Assembly: GCA_900540305.1 (NCBI GenBank) | Contig: UQFL01000079.1 | Location: 1 to 6,844 of the forward strand | Length of the DNA: 6,844 bases | Source of the DNA: an uncultured Oscillospiraceae bacterium | Lineage (GTDB): Bacteria > Bacillota > Clostridia > Oscillospirales > Acutalibacteraceae | Direction: 5' to 3' | Shown: in pieces, positions 1 to 5,469 of the stretch | Layout of the letters: each line of letters begins with the position of its first letter | Numbering within the stretch: the first letter of the stretch is position 1 | The notes under the pieces: model-generated | What the model saw: the letters and a program-made list of their open reading frames with translations, nothing else | What the model was told of the DNA's origin: nothing | The model's database searches: none | Made by a program: the position numbers and the translations under genes

Positions 1-5
1 TTGCC

Positions 6-126
6 GGGCTCGTTCCGTCGGCGGGGCTTTCAGCCAGACCTGCTCATGCCGCAGGAGGCACTCTTCGCCAGAGAGGCGCATTCCATGCAGGCTGCTATGC
101 GCAGGGCACTCTTACGCAGAGGGCGT
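6..126 (-). other. Candidate origin of transfer (oriT): tandem hairpin-core modules
   Basis: Read on the minus strand, two modules 48 bases apart share one design: a 4-bp stem, a 5-base pyrimidine-rich loop, then AAGAGTGCC at once. Module A has stem 123-126/114-117 (ACGC/GCGT), loop CCTCT, and core 113-103. Module B has stem 75-78/66-69 (CGCC/GGCG), loop TCTCT, and core 65-55. The stems differ in sequence but both still pair. Module A reads TAAGAGTGCCCT (114 to 103), matching 10 of 12 positions of the TAAGTGCGCCCT core I recall for MOBQ oriTs such as RSF1010 and pSK41. A degenerate third module may lie at 6-24. The position just before a MobA/MobL relaxase supports the call. No nick position is claimed. 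Confidence 0.55.
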
Positions 127-172
127 TCCGGCAATACTGCTTTTTCTAAAACTGAAAGCAATGTTGCCGGAA
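126..172. repeat. Large stem-loop between oriT-like core and relaxase gene
   Basis: A perfect 9-bp inverted repeat, TTCCGGCAA (126-134) and TTGCCGGAA (164-172), encloses a second one, TGCTTT (138-143) and AAAGCA (155-160). The 3x3 internal junction contains an A-T pair, a possible G-U pair and one mismatch, so the whole can form an interrupted stem of about 17 bp with an 11-base loop. No T-run follows, so it is not an obvious terminator. On the minus strand it abuts oriT-like module A on the 5' side, where MOBQ oriTs usually carry their inverted repeat. As an alternative, on the plus strand it lies in the relaxase leader and could affect mob expression. Confidence 0.6.
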
Positions 173-191
173 ATCTATGCCGGATGTGCAG

Positions 192-200
192 AAAGGAGGA
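192..200 (+). promoter_or_regulatory. Ribosome binding site fixing the relaxase start
   Basis: AAAGGAGGA lies 8 bases before the ATG at 209. The upstream in-frame ATG at 161 sits inside the 3' arm region of the 126-172 stem-loop and has no such site, so 209 is taken as the start. Confidence 0.85.
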
Positions 201-208
201 ATCCAGAC

Positions 209-1930
209 ATGGCGATTTTTCATTACACAATCAAAATAGTCGGACGAAGTAAAGGGAAATCTGTTATCTCCGCTTCCGCATATCTCAATGGGGATGTGAT
301 GAAAAACGAGGAAACCGGGAGAATCAGTTATTACACTTCTAAAAAAGAAGTGGTCTACACCAGTCTGATGATGTGTGAAAACGCACCTCCTGAATGGCAG
401 ATAGTACCAGAAGAAAATATAAAACGCTTTCAAAAATCTGTCCGATACAAAAGGTCAGAAGATAAAGAAGCTGCTTTAGAAAAATTTAAAATCACATTTC
501 AGAAACAACGGTTATGGAATGAGGTATTGAAGATTGAAAAAAGTGCAGATGCCCAACTTGGCAGGTCATTTGAATTTGCCCTCCCCAAAGAATGGAGCAG
601 ACAGGAACAGATTCAATATACAGCCGACTATATCAAAAAAACATTTGTGGATAAGGGAATGTGTGCTGATTGGAGTATCCACGACAAAGGGGATGGCAAT
701 CCTCATGTCCATCTGCTTCTGACAATGCGCCCTTTTAACCCGGATCATTCTTGGGGGAAGAAAGAAGTCAAAGATTGGGGTTTTGTCAGAGATAAAAGCG
801 GAAATATCGTGATTGATGAATCCCATCCGAACTGGTGGCAGGATAAGAAAAACCCTGACCGTCATGGAATCCGTATCCCTGTATTAGATGAAAACGGAAT
901 CCAGAAGATTGGTGCAAGAAACCGCCTGCAATGGAAACGGGTACTGACCGATGCTACGGGATGGAACAATCCAAAAAACTGTGAACTGTGGCGGAGCGAG
1001 TGGGCAAAGGTGTGTAATGAACATCTGCCTTTGCATAATCAGGTCGATCACCGTTCTTATGAAAAGCAGGGAAAACTCCAGATTCCTACCATCCATGAAG
1101 GTGCTGACGCAAGAAAGATTGAACAAAAGTTTCTTGCCGGGCAGGAAATAAAAGGTTCGTGGAAAGTAGCGGAAAATCAAATCATAAAACAACAAAACAC
1201 GTTATTGCAAAAGATACTGGACACCTTTGGGAAAGTATCAGGTGCATTATCATTATGGAAGGAGCGATTAAATGACATTAGAAGAAAGCCGGGAAATTAT
1301 ACCCTTAATGGAATCCATGATTGGGCAAATCGAAGAACAGCAGACCTTAATGGCAGAAATGCTTCTGGAAATGCAGAACCGGGACACCCAACTCTCTCTT
1401 ATGCAGGAACAGAATCAGAAATTGCAAAAATTAAACAGCGAGTTATCCGAGCTGCTCAACATTTTGCCAAATACCGAGGAACTGCTTTCCAAGATGGAAG
1501 AACAGAAAACGAAGATAGAACTTTTGGAAAACGAAAATCAGCAATGGCAGATATTGGCACAGAAGCTGAACAGCGAAAACAGTTTATTACTGAAACAGAA
1601 CACCGAATTGCTGAACTGGAACAGCAGATAGAGAAAGGACGTGATATAGATGAACGAATCCAGAGAATTAAAGAACGCCGAACAGTTGGAAGAACTTCTG
1701 CTCTTGACCGAGGAGATACAAGAAGAACTGGAACAGAAAGACCAGCTTATCGTGGAACTGAAGACGCAGCTCAACGAATCTCTGACCTTGAACGAGAAAT
1801 TAAACAAAGAGAACAGAGCCGGGAATATTCAAGCATTAAAGAACGACTTGAAGCTGGCAGACAGAGCATTGCGGAGCGAGAAAGAGAAGCTGCGAAGCGC
1901 AAACGTCACGATAGAGGAATGTCAAGATAA
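209..1930 (+). CDS. MobA/MobL family relaxase (MOBQ-type mobilization protein)
   Basis: This is a DNA-strand transferase expected to nick oriT, attach covalently to the 5' end and lead the strand into a recipient through a co-resident conjugation apparatus. The 573-residue protein starts MAIFHYTIKI, and Tyr25 aligns with the catalytic Tyr25 of RSF1010 MobA counted from Met. The three-histidine metal motif is visible: His158 in HDKGDGN, then His166 and His168 in PHVHLL. LWNEV (102-106) followed by EK and DAQLGR (114-119) is the conserved middle segment. About 35 charged residues (65-100) precede it. From about residue 350 the chain becomes Arg/Glu-rich and low in hydrophobic residues, exactly where two other genes overlap in another frame. 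The start is chosen over ATG 161 because of the ribosome site at 192-200 and family N-terminus conservation. No coupling protein or conjugation machinery is visible here, so the element appears mobilizable rather than self-transmissible. Confidence 0.95.
   Translation: MAIFHYTIKIVGRSKGKSVISASAYLNGDVMKNEETGRISYYTSKKEVVYTSLMMCENAPPEWQIVPEENIKRFQKSVRYKRSEDKEAALEKFKITFQKQRLWNEVLKIEKSADAQLGRSFEFALPKEWSRQEQIQYTADYIKKTFVDKGMCADWSIHDKGDGNPHVHLLLTMRPFNPDHSWGKKEVKDWGFVRDKSGNIVIDESHPNWWQDKKNPDRHGIRIPVLDENGIQKIGARNRLQWKRVLTDATGWNNPKNCELWRSEWAKVCNEHLPLHNQVDHRSYEKQGKLQIPTIHEGADARKIEQKFLAGQEIKGSWKVAENQIIKQQNTLLQKILDTFGKVSGALSLWKERLNDIRRKPGNYTLNGIHDWANRRTADLNGRNASGNAEPGHPTLSYAGTESEIAKIKQRVIRAAQHFAKYRGTAFQDGRTENEDRTFGKRKSAMADIGTEAEQRKQFITETEHRIAELEQQIEKGRDIDERIQRIKERRTVGRTSALDRGDTRRTGTERPAYRGTEDAAQRISDLEREIKQREQSREYSSIKERLEAGRQSIAEREREAAKRKRHDRGMSR
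1257..1264 (+). promoter_or_regulatory. Ribosome binding site inside the relaxase gene
   Basis: GGAAGGAG lies 7 bases before ATG 1272, within relaxase coding sequence. Its strength and spacing are the main direct evidence that the nested reading frame is translated. Confidence 0.7.
1272..1631 (+). CDS. Nested coiled-coil protein, entirely inside the relaxase gene
   Basis: This 119-residue reading frame is shifted +1 relative to the relaxase and lies wholly within it. The translation is rich in Leu, Glu and Gln with heptad-like spacing through most of its length (for example residues 42-65, and LLENENQQW near 84-92). It has no Cys, no membrane segment and no signal peptide, so a cytoplasmic coiled-coil protein that can self-associate or bind a partner is likely. 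GGAAGGAG at 1257-1264 supports translation from ATG 1272. It ends with TAG, and a second in-frame TAG at 1647-1649 separates it from the next gene in the same frame, so the two are not one interrupted gene by a single stop. I do not recognise a named family. Because it sits among mob genes, a role as a relaxase accessory is inferred, not shown. A chance open frame is the alternative, but ribosome site plus heptads make this less likely. Confidence 0.65.
   Translation: MTLEESREIIPLMESMIGQIEEQQTLMAEMLLEMQNRDTQLSLMQEQNQKLQKLNSELSELLNILPNTEELLSKMEEQKTKIELLENENQQWQILAQKLNSENSLLLKQNTELLNWNSR
1634..1639 (+). promoter_or_regulatory. Ribosome binding site for the coiled-coil/membrane gene
   Basis: AAAGGA lies 10 bases before ATG 1650, just after the stop codon of the nested gene. 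It is also inside relaxase coding sequence. Confidence 0.6.
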
Positions 1931-2603
1931 AATACGATGCTTAACACAACAACGGGATTATGCCCGGACACATCAGAAAATCGTAGAGATACCGGTAGAA
2001 AAGCCGGTACTCTATAAAAAATGCGAAGCCTGTGACCGGACAGCCTATCAGAATGCAAAAGCAAGATACGAAACACAAAAAGAGCAACTTGCAGGACAAT
2101 ATAAAGCAAAAACGGTAATGTTCCAAACAACCTTGTTCCTTCTTGCATGGTATTCGCTGACAACCACTCTTTTTCAGGCAGTACAGTCAGATGTGTTCCT
2201 TTCCGATTGCAAATCATTCTTCCATGATGCAGCATCATTCATACAAACTTTTATCGGTTGGACGATTGATGCCGGGCAATCTGTGGCACAAATCAGCACA
2301 AAAATTCCAAATGAGATTATAGCCGGAATCATATATTGGTTATTGCTGATATTGGTTGTGGGAATATGTGTGGCAGGGACAGGAATACTGGCGATACTGA
2401 TAGAAATAAAGGTTATAGAATTATATAAGAAAAACTGTTGGGATGTTATTACCCTACTGATGATACTGACAAGTGCGGCTGTCATCATTTATTTTGGAGA
2501 AGTAATTAAAAAAGCATTATCAATAAATCTGTTGTTCTTTTGGTTAATTTTACAAGGAATATATCTTACAATTCGACGCTATATAAGTCAAGATACTGAT
2601 TGA
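1650..2603 (+). CDS. Coiled-coil and multi-span membrane protein of mob region (DUF6040-like)
   Basis: The 317-residue protein has two parts. Residues 1-110 are a charged, leucine-rich coiled coil, followed by IPVEKPVLY and a CxxC pair (Cys125, Cys128). The rest is membrane: hydrophobic segments at about 157-177, 223-252, 264-284 and 291-308. From memory this architecture resembles DUF6040 proteins, often found after MobA/MobL relaxases in Clostridia; the family name should be confirmed. It has no known enzymatic motif. The first 281 bases overlap the relaxase 3' end in the +1 frame, and it shares a frame with the nested gene upstream, so the three genes form one tightly packed transcript. 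A plausible role is membrane anchoring of the mobilization complex, inferred from location and architecture. Its TGA stop (2601-2603) forms part of the -35 box of the bacteriocin promoter. Base composition becomes more AT-rich toward its end. Confidence 0.85.
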   Translation: MNESRELKNAEQLEELLLLTEEIQEELEQKDQLIVELKTQLNESLTLNEKLNKENRAGNIQALKNDLKLADRALRSEKEKLRSANVTIEECQDKIRCLTQQRDYARTHQKIVEIPVEKPVLYKKCEACDRTAYQNAKARYETQKEQLAGQYKAKTVMFQTTLFLLAWYSLTTTLFQAVQSDVFLSDCKSFFHDAASFIQTFIGWTIDAGQSVAQISTKIPNEIIAGIIYWLLLILVVGICVAGTGILAILIEIKVIELYKKNCWDVITLLMILTSAAVIIYFGEVIKKALSINLLFFWLILQGIYLTIRRYISQDTD

Positions 2604-2628
2604 CTAGATACAAAATATTTGATAAAAT
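2600..2628 (+). promoter_or_regulatory. Sigma-A-type promoter for the bacteriocin operon
   Basis: TTGACT (2600-2605), a 17-base spacer, then TAAAAT (2623-2628). Each box matches the vegetative consensus at 5 of 6 positions with ideal spacing. Transcription would start near 2635 and give a short leader before the ribosome site at 2651. The -35 box overlaps the stop codon of the preceding gene, so the cassette has its own promoter yet is packed against the mob genes. No operator palindrome is evident. Confidence 0.75.
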
Positions 2629-2650
2629 ATAAATAGAAATACAGCAGATC

Positions 2651-2659
2651 AAAGGAGGT
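2651..2659 (+). promoter_or_regulatory. Strong ribosome binding site of the bacteriocin gene
   Basis: AAAGGAGGT lies 7 bases before ATG 2667. It is near-perfect and much stronger than the site of the next gene (GGAG at 3066-3069), consistent with high bacteriocin output. Confidence 0.85.
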
Positions 2660-2666
2660 AAAACTT

Positions 2667-3011
2667 ATGAGAGCAAAGAAAGTGATTGTAGGGGTAGCTA
2701 TTAGTGCAATGTTAATTTCTTCATCAATTCCAGTAATGGCATTTTCTGTTACAAACGGGAATAAGACATTTGATAAAAAGTGGGAATTGAGCACTACATC
2801 TGATGGCGGAAAAGGTGTTTTGACTTATGGTTATAATACTCTTGCTATTAATGAAGATTATGCACACGCATATCATTCAACTAAAGATCATTACGCATAT
2901 GTCAAGAATGGAAATGGTTCTTTTTCGGGTTCAAATGTTGGTAAAGGTAATTGGTCTAAAATTGAGGTTGCTCATAAAGGAAATAGTATTACCTACGGTA
3001 ATAGCTACTAA
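2667..3011 (+). CDS. Lactococcin 972-family bacteriocin precursor
   Basis: This is a secreted antibacterial protein. Lactococcin 972 itself is Sec-exported, unmodified, and blocks septum formation by binding lipid II; whether this member shares that target is inference. The 114-residue precursor starts with a Sec signal peptide: MRAKK, a hydrophobic core to about residue 22, and a likely cleavage after VMA (residue 25). There is no double-glycine leader. The rest carries the family pattern: Gly-Gly then YG (47-55), a Tyr/His-rich stretch with YAHAYH and DHYAYVKNG (65-83), SGSNVGKGNWSKIEV (87-101), and a C-terminal Tyr. There are no cysteines, so no lantibiotic-like chemistry. The predicted mature form is about 89 residues, longer than the 66 residues of lactococcin 972. 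A near-consensus promoter and strong ribosome site precede it, and a terminator palindrome follows. The downstream membrane protein and ABC ATPase are the usual partners of this family. Confidence 0.9.
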   Translation: MRAKKVIVGVAISAMLISSSIPVMAFSVTNGNKTFDKKWELSTTSDGGKGVLTYGYNTLAINEDYAHAYHSTKDHYAYVKNGNGSFSGSNVGKGNWSKIEVAHKGNSITYGNSY

Positions 3012-3033
3012 ACAAAGGTTCGGGATAATGGCT

Positions 3034-3063
3034 GAGTGGTTGGAATTCCAACCACTCTTTTTT
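3034..3063 (+). terminator. Perfect-palindrome terminator/attenuator after the bacteriocin gene
   Basis: A perfect 24-base palindrome (3034-3057; half-site GAGTGGTTGGAA) is followed at once by six T residues (3058-3063). As RNA it makes a stem of about 10 bp with a very short loop, then a U-tract. It lies between the bacteriocin stop (3011) and the next start (3079). As no clear promoter follows, the downstream genes probably depend on read-through. This would hold bacteriocin mRNA in excess over the membrane/ABC genes. Confidence 0.85.
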
Positions 3064-3078
3064 GTGGAGTGTATATAA

Positions 3079-3528
3079 ATGAAGAAAAAAATAAAATATA
3101 TAGGAATTGTTTTGGTTATTTTGTTCTGTTGCTATAATTTATTTTGGTACTTCGGGAGTTATAAACCATATAACGAATTTCAGAAAGACTTCCCTGAAAT
3201 AGAAGAATCTGGAGTAAAAATTTACACAGATAAAGATGGATTCCAGTATAGTGTGTCTGTCCCTGATTATTTGCTTTGGAATGGAAATCTTGCGATAGCT
3301 GAGTCAGATGTTCGATATGCACTAATTATTTGGATAAAACCATTTCACCAAGGAATAAGTCAAGGCGTGCTATTTAATGACTATAAGGATTTGAATACTC
3401 AAATTATGTTGTCAAGTAGCAAAAAAGCTGAAGATCAAGAAGATCAATGGATTGTTGATGAAAATAGCACAATATTGACTACGATATTTGAAAAAGCAAA
3501 TAAAGTATGGAATCTGGGGTTGAAATAA
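3079..3528 (+). CDS. Small single-span membrane protein of the bacteriocin operon
   Basis: I do not recognise a named family. The 149-residue protein has a Lys-rich N-terminus (MKKKIKY) and one hydrophobic segment at about 7-25. The remaining ~120 residues are soluble and mildly acidic, and probably lie outside the membrane by the positive-inside rule. Cys17 and Cys18 lie within the hydrophobic segment, and no lipobox with a proper cleavage context is clear. It begins 15 bases after the U-tract of the terminator with a weak GGAG ribosome site, and its TAA stop is directly followed by the ATG of the next gene, so translation is probably coupled. Position between a lactococcin 972-like gene and its ABC partners suggests an immunity or export accessory; this is inference from location only. 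Confidence 0.85.
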   Translation: MKKKIKYIGIVLVILFCCYNLFWYFGSYKPYNEFQKDFPEIEESGVKIYTDKDGFQYSVSVPDYLLWNGNLAIAESDVRYALIIWIKPFHQGISQGVLFNDYKDLNTQIMLSSSKKAEDQEDQWIVDENSTILTTIFEKANKVWNLGLK

Positions 3529-5469
3529 ATGAAAGCAATTAAAAACTTATGTTTGTTTTGTTTCCTGATTTTTGGAATACTTATGCAATCTGAAATATTT
3601 CAAGATCAGCTTTGGAACTTTTCTACAGCATATTTTACGTCATCACGCTATGAAGTTGCTAGTGAAGATATGTCGCAGTTTCTGAAAGATGTATCAGAAA
3701 CTGCAACGGAGAATGATGTACATATTTTTTCTCAGTACAATGAAATCAATAATAAATACCTTTCAACACTTCATATTTATGGCGATGATAAAGTAATCAG
3801 ACAAACATTAAAAAATACTGCAAACATAGAAGAATCAGAATATACCGCTTTAGTTTCCGGAATTACGAAAGTAAAATTTCATAATCTCTCAGAATTGCAA
3901 AGTACCTCTGTGGGTTATGAAAACTTTATCTCATACATAGGAAATGAGGACAATATTATCTCTGCATATCAGAAATTATCAGAAAAATATAGCTTAACTT
4001 ATCCAGAATATTGGAATTCTACGGAAAAGGACATGATTTTTATTATATGGGGTATGATTATTGCATTGATGATTGTTCTAAATGTAATTGAAGTGGTTAG
4101 GCGAAAAAAAGAGGTTGTTGTACGAGTTTCCTTAGGAGAAAGTGCTGGTTTCATAGCATTTAAGGCTGCTTTATTCGATGTAACTTTTGACATTGCATTA
4201 TTTATTGTTGCAAAAATATTGCTGTCAAATTATATATCGGGAGCATATGAGAATAGACTCGTCACAATTTTATATTCCATTGGAATTATTCTTTCCACTA
4301 TTCCATATTGTTCTTTTTGCTTTTTTGATATTAGAAAGGCATTCGCAAATGCAACACACAAAAGAGGAGTGGATTTTTTAATTTATTCGTTAAAATTTAT
4401 AGCAGGGGTAGCCGCTGTTTTTACAATTACCACTAATATTAGTAGTATTCATAATAACCTATTTACAAATGAACATTTGTTAGAAGAATATTATGATGCA
4501 AATTATTTTACCGTAAAGACTACTGATTTTAATGCTGAAAAAGAAGAAGCTTTTTGGAATAAACTATACAAGAATGAATATAACACATTAAAGCCTGTAA
4601 TATGCTTGAATATTTTAAATGATAAAAATGATGTGATATATGTAAATAATCATGCAAAAGATATGTTACAAGGTTTTACGAAGCAGATAAATGCAGTAGA
4701 GAATGAATCTTCTGATTTGATTATTTTCATTCCAAAGAATAGATATTTTGCTAAAAACAAGCAATTAGCCTATGACTCCTTGAGCCATGTTTTAAATCAT
4801 GATAATTTACAACAATTAAATATTCAGTACATAGAGTATAGCGAAACAGAATACTTTTCCTATTTAGATACAAGTAGAATAAATGGTATCGAAAAAAGCA
4901 AAAATCCGATAATTATTTATCAGGCAAACAAAGATTTAGCAGTCAATGGTGGGTATCTTGAAAGCTATAAAGCAGGAGCAGTTTTATTTCAATGTGATGA
5001 AAAACAGCTAAGAAATATCAGCAAAAAGTATGAAGATATGCTTGGAAATTATCAGCTAGTAATTACAAACGTACATGAACAGTATTTATATAATCACACA
5101 TTTTTAATAAAACTCGTGGGATTTTTAAGTTCTCTTTGTACGATTGTATTGCTTTTAAATATTATGATTATTGTTACCGTAAGTAGACTAGAGTTCCGAG
5201 AAAATGCAATGAAAATTTCCTTGATGAAAATCTTTGGATATAGTTTATTTGAACGGCACAAAACACTTCTTAAAATGATTGTAGTGGAAAATTTTGTGAT
5301 ATTAGTAGGTATGCTTATCTATTCTTTATTATCGGTACAGACTGAAGTAGGAATTAGCATTCTTGTTAGTTCATTTATGGCACTAATAGAATTTACAATT
5401 ATTTTCTTTAATATCACAATTGTTGAAAAAACAAACATACCGAAATCATTAAAAGGAGGTTGCTTATGA
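3529..5469 (+). CDS. Bacteriocin-associated multi-span membrane protein (DUF1430 / lactococcin 972 type)
   Basis: This is the membrane half of the putative ABC complex that accompanies lactococcin 972-type bacteriocins; the family is described as a bacteriocin-associated 7-TM or immunity protein, and whether it exports or protects is unsettled. The 646-residue protein has about eight hydrophobic segments: 7-22, 168-190, 212-232, 245-266, 285-302, 525-549, 583-601 and 608-629. Two large extracytoplasmic regions lie at about 25-165 and 305-522. After segments 2 and 6 come similar basic turns, RRKKEVVVRVSLGES (191-205) and RLEFRENAMKISLMKIFG (553-570). These resemble the ATPase-contacting loops of FtsX/MacB-like permeases and suggest an ancient duplication. 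The start directly abuts the previous stop (TAA ATG), with GGGG at 3516-3519 as a weak ribosome site. The stop overlaps the ATPase start by four bases (ATGA). The gene is distinctly AT-rich. Confidence 0.9.
   Translation: MKAIKNLCLFCFLIFGILMQSEIFQDQLWNFSTAYFTSSRYEVASEDMSQFLKDVSETATENDVHIFSQYNEINNKYLSTLHIYGDDKVIRQTLKNTANIEESEYTALVSGITKVKFHNLSELQSTSVGYENFISYIGNEDNIISAYQKLSEKYSLTYPEYWNSTEKDMIFIIWGMIIALMIVLNVIEVVRRKKEVVVRVSLGESAGFIAFKAALFDVTFDIALFIVAKILLSNYISGAYENRLVTILYSIGIILSTIPYCSFCFFDIRKAFANATHKRGVDFLIYSLKFIAGVAAVFTITTNISSIHNNLFTNEHLLEEYYDANYFTVKTTDFNAEKEEAFWNKLYKNEYNTLKPVICLNILNDKNDVIYVNNHAKDMLQGFTKQINAVENESSDLIIFIPKNRYFAKNKQLAYDSLSHVLNHDNLQQLNIQYIEYSETEYFSYLDTSRINGIEKSKNPIIIYQANKDLAVNGGYLESYKAGAVLFQCDEKQLRNISKKYEDMLGNYQLVITNVHEQYLYNHTFLIKLVGFLSSLCTIVLLLNIMIIVTVSRLEFRENAMKISLMKIFGYSLFERHKTLLKMIVVENFVILVGMLIYSLLSVQTEVGISILVSSFMALIEFTIIFFNITIVEKTNIPKSLKGGCL
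5451..5460 (+). promoter_or_regulatory. Ribosome binding site fixing the ABC ATPase start
   Basis: AAAAGGAGGT ends 5 bases before ATG 5466. The in-frame TTG at 5460 overlaps this site and cannot be the efficient start, so 5466 is chosen. Confidence 0.85.

Noticed and set aside
161..208. N-terminal extension of the relaxase from ATG 161.
   Set aside because: The ATG lies within a stem-loop without a ribosome site. The family N-terminus starts at MAIFHY (209), which has AAAGGAGGA in the right place.
1..252. An 83-codon plus-strand open frame covering the leader and start of the relaxase gene.
   Set aside because: It has no ribosome site, is Arg-rich with no family features, overlaps the oriT-like hairpins, and runs into the relaxase start. 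It is best seen as a by-product of GC-rich sequence.
2827..3078. An 83-codon plus-strand frame overlapping the bacteriocin gene.
   Set aside because: It is a shifted-frame shadow: no ribosome site, it spans the terminator palindrome, and the composition is implausible for a protein.
3108..3138. Extended -10-like motif TGCTATAAT (3130-3138) that could be an internal promoter for the membrane/ABC genes.
   Set aside because: It lies inside the coding sequence of the 149-residue protein and lacks a good -35 at proper spacing (TTGTTT is 19 bases away). Such motifs arise by chance in AT-rich genes.
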